A DNA stretch of 64,000 bases from contig CM059186.1 of the NCBI GenBank assembly GCA_030323885.1, positions 152,556,407-152,620,406 on the forward strand, written 5' to 3'. This stretch comes from Branchipolynoe longqiensis (lineage: Eukaryota; Annelida; Polychaeta; Phyllodocida; Polynoidae). The notes beneath the pieces were generated by a model, which did no database searches, had not been told where the DNA came from, and saw only the letters and a program-made list of their open reading frames with translations. A program made the translations under genes and the position numbers. Positions 61,885-64,000 of the stretch are shown piece after piece (the stretch's first letter is position 1; each line of letters starts with the position of its first letter).

Positions 61885-62163
61885 CGTCCCACGGCCAGAG
61901 GCGGACGCCACGCAACCCGCCACCTGGCGGTTTGAATATGCACTTAAAGCTGCATGGTCCGGTGAAAGCATGTTTACAAAACTTTGACGCTGACTGCGAT
62001 TTGATCTTATGTATCCAAGTTGGATACTGCTGCACTCATTGATGTGACCTTTGTTGTTACTAGGACATATAACAACAAATAAATAAACAAACAAAACAGC
62101 AATTGTGTATTGCAGTTTGGTGCATCTGCGTCATGTTGCTATGCTCAACAATGATTAAATAAA
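61885..62163 (+). terminator. APEH: APEH 3' untranslated region with AATAAA at 62158-62163
   Basis: The first AATAAA preceded by a short T-rich/G-rich stretch lies 274 bp after the stop. A MITE G end (TTAAAGCTGCATGGTCCGGT at 61947) and a SINE 1 tail-like piece (GACCTTTGTTGTTACTAGGAC) lie in the 3' UTR. Confidence 0.55.
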
Positions 62164-64000
62164 GCGTACTCTATCCCTAATTTTGGTGTGCACACCCACA
62201 TTAATTTGGCATATTTTCACTTCATCTCTTTTTCACTTTATCTCATATTTCCAATGCTAACTTTTAAAAATAAATTAAAGCCATCGAATTAGATAATAAC
62301 AATCATGCTAATAATCATATGTTTAACAACAAAAATATGGCAGAAATTAAAAACCAAGGGACTATGCAGCTTAAATGACAGTGCAGCTAGGATTCAGTGT
62401 ATAACGAACTGTTAATCGTGGCATTTCTAAAATTAATACCGACAATTTTTATTATTTAATTCCACCGGAGTGGTTTACTTCTGCGTTTAACATCTGTGTG
62501 TATGTGTGTGCATCTACAAGCTGATCATGACAGGCTGAACTACCCGGCATTTCATCAACAAGGGTAGCAGGTAATTTAGGGTGCATTGCGACAAGGAAAC
62601 CTAGAAAAGTTAGGAGAATATATTAGGAATACATGGATGAAACGAAATTTTACATAGAAGTGGAATATGTTTATATTTATACATGTATATTATATCATCT
62701 ATTATATAAATGCTGTAATTTCCACATTATTTACTAAGTCACATGCCCCAAATTACTGGGCTTCCTGCTTTTTGTTGTTTAATCGAAAGAATTTGTAGAG
62801 AGAATTCTGAATTTCTAATAAAACTATAAAGATAGAATTGGAGAGACTGGCTGGTTCACAAAAGATCAAATGTTTTTTGTGGGGGTTGGGGGGTGGGGTG
62901 GAAGATTTATACTACCTATCACGGCTAAGTCTGAGTAAACTTATTTTTACCATTAGACAGTTGGTCGATAGAAAGCCTGAGCTTACACTTTTACCGACCA
63001 ACTTTACAACCTGACTACGCCCTGATTATGTGCTTAATGATATGTGCATGAAGTGTTATTCATTATATAATTCCCTTTAATTTGAACTCCAGAAATATGT
63101 TCTATTTGATGAATATTTTGCCATGGCGTCCTAGAACAATACCTATGTAGTATGACTGCATATAATCATACCGACTAAGTTTATAACAGTGTATAATCAA
63201 GCATATATCAGGCGATTTGTCTTTGTACAGCCATATATTCAGTTCATAATTCATTAATGTAGATCTAGCTCTTGCTGGTAAAACCAGATAGTAGGAATGG
63301 ATTTGACTAAGAGTGGTTGGGGTGGCGTGAGGGCTTCCAGTGTTGTCCTGACCTTCCAAGGTGAAATGCCACATACACCGGTAGGCGTGGGTAGGTTGAT
63401 TCCATCTAGAGCCTAGATTAGACTCATGGTTTGAGCGAGCGCTTGCCCCAGAATGGCAGTAATGTGTGTTCGAATGCACCGCTAGGTAGATTGTTCCATG
63501 TGTTTGTCTCCCCCTCACCCCCCCCCCCCATTCCCATCCCCCATAACGCTGGTGCCATGACCAGGATGCTGTATGGTGTTGAACCTGCCTTGTGTATGTC
63601 ATTGAAATATGCTGCCTAGATGTTTGCAGTGGAAGTCGCAGCTTTGCTACAGAATATTTGTTTTTTAGGTCGCAGCTTCAGATGACACTGGGAGAAGGGT
63701 TTGGTGTCCCTTCACCTCTATCCATCACTATAAAGTCTATATTTCATACGCACCCATAACCACATACTTCCTGCTGACCAGACTTGATAGGGTTTATATG
63801 TGGATTAAAGGGACCAGATATAGGTTGCTGAGACACTACCCATACTCCAACAAATGCTCTCCAAGCATACGTTTGCCAGTTTTCAGTTTATGCAACTACA
63901 TATGTGGGGGGAGAGTGCTGACATTGGTTGCTTCTGTTGTGTTTTATTTAGTCCAGCAGCACTGACACTTTTAGACAAACATATAGAGCAAAATAATGTT
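62164..64000. other. Intergenic, no gene seen
   Basis: 62165-62385 is a diverged reverse MITE G piece (TTTTAAAAATAAATT, ending ACTATGCAGCTTAAATG). 63530-63605 matches, reversed, the spacer near 57595-57690 (GTGCCATGACCAGGATGCTG; TGTTGAACCTGCC). A C10 run is at 63519-63528. The rest is unassigned AT-rich sequence. Confidence 0.4.

Overview
The window looks like nuclear DNA of a marine lophotrochozoan animal, most likely a mollusc. Genes are split into short exons with GT-AG introns, and the introns and flanks are full of tRNA-derived SINEs, short inverted-repeat (MITE-like) elements, minisatellites and retroelement fragments. Species cannot be fixed from the sequence alone. There is no prokaryotic or viral gene organisation.

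Two host genes can be read. (1) The acylamino-acid-releasing enzyme (acylpeptide hydrolase, APEH; peptidase family S9) runs on the + strand from a proposed start at 15851 to a stop at 61884, in 23 coding exons. The splice phases close exactly: 2136 nt, 711 residues. Ser565, Asp653 and His685 have the same spacing as the human triad. The exon for residues 596-606, beside the active site, exists in two versions (58236-58266 and 58370-58400), each 31 nt, so only one can be used per mRNA. (2) Inside APEH intron 16, on the - strand (47118 down to 41018), six exons encode an unrecognised 225-residue protein with a signal peptide, two six-cysteine modules, N-glycosylation sequons and one C-terminal membrane segment.

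The rest is mobile or repetitive. 1-4060 is a decayed tyrosine-recombinase (DIRS/Ngaro-like) retroelement, with its RNase H split by a solo-LTR-like insert. 4680-10200 is a PIF/Harbinger DNA transposon: transposase on +, MADF/Myb-like partner on -, converging on a GA-rich minisatellite; both genes are broken. 10820-15300 is a nest of MITEs and a non-LTR retrotransposon fragment. The APEH introns carry at least seven MITE families, three tRNA-derived SINE families (one with about 25 copies or pieces), a 5'-truncated Jockey/CR1-like reverse transcriptase (31535-32566, -), and 16-, 20-, 46- and 74-bp tandem arrays. Beyond the APEH poly(A) signal at 62158 no gene is visible to the window end.

The coding models are translations and splice-site matches made by eye; no database or RNA evidence was available.
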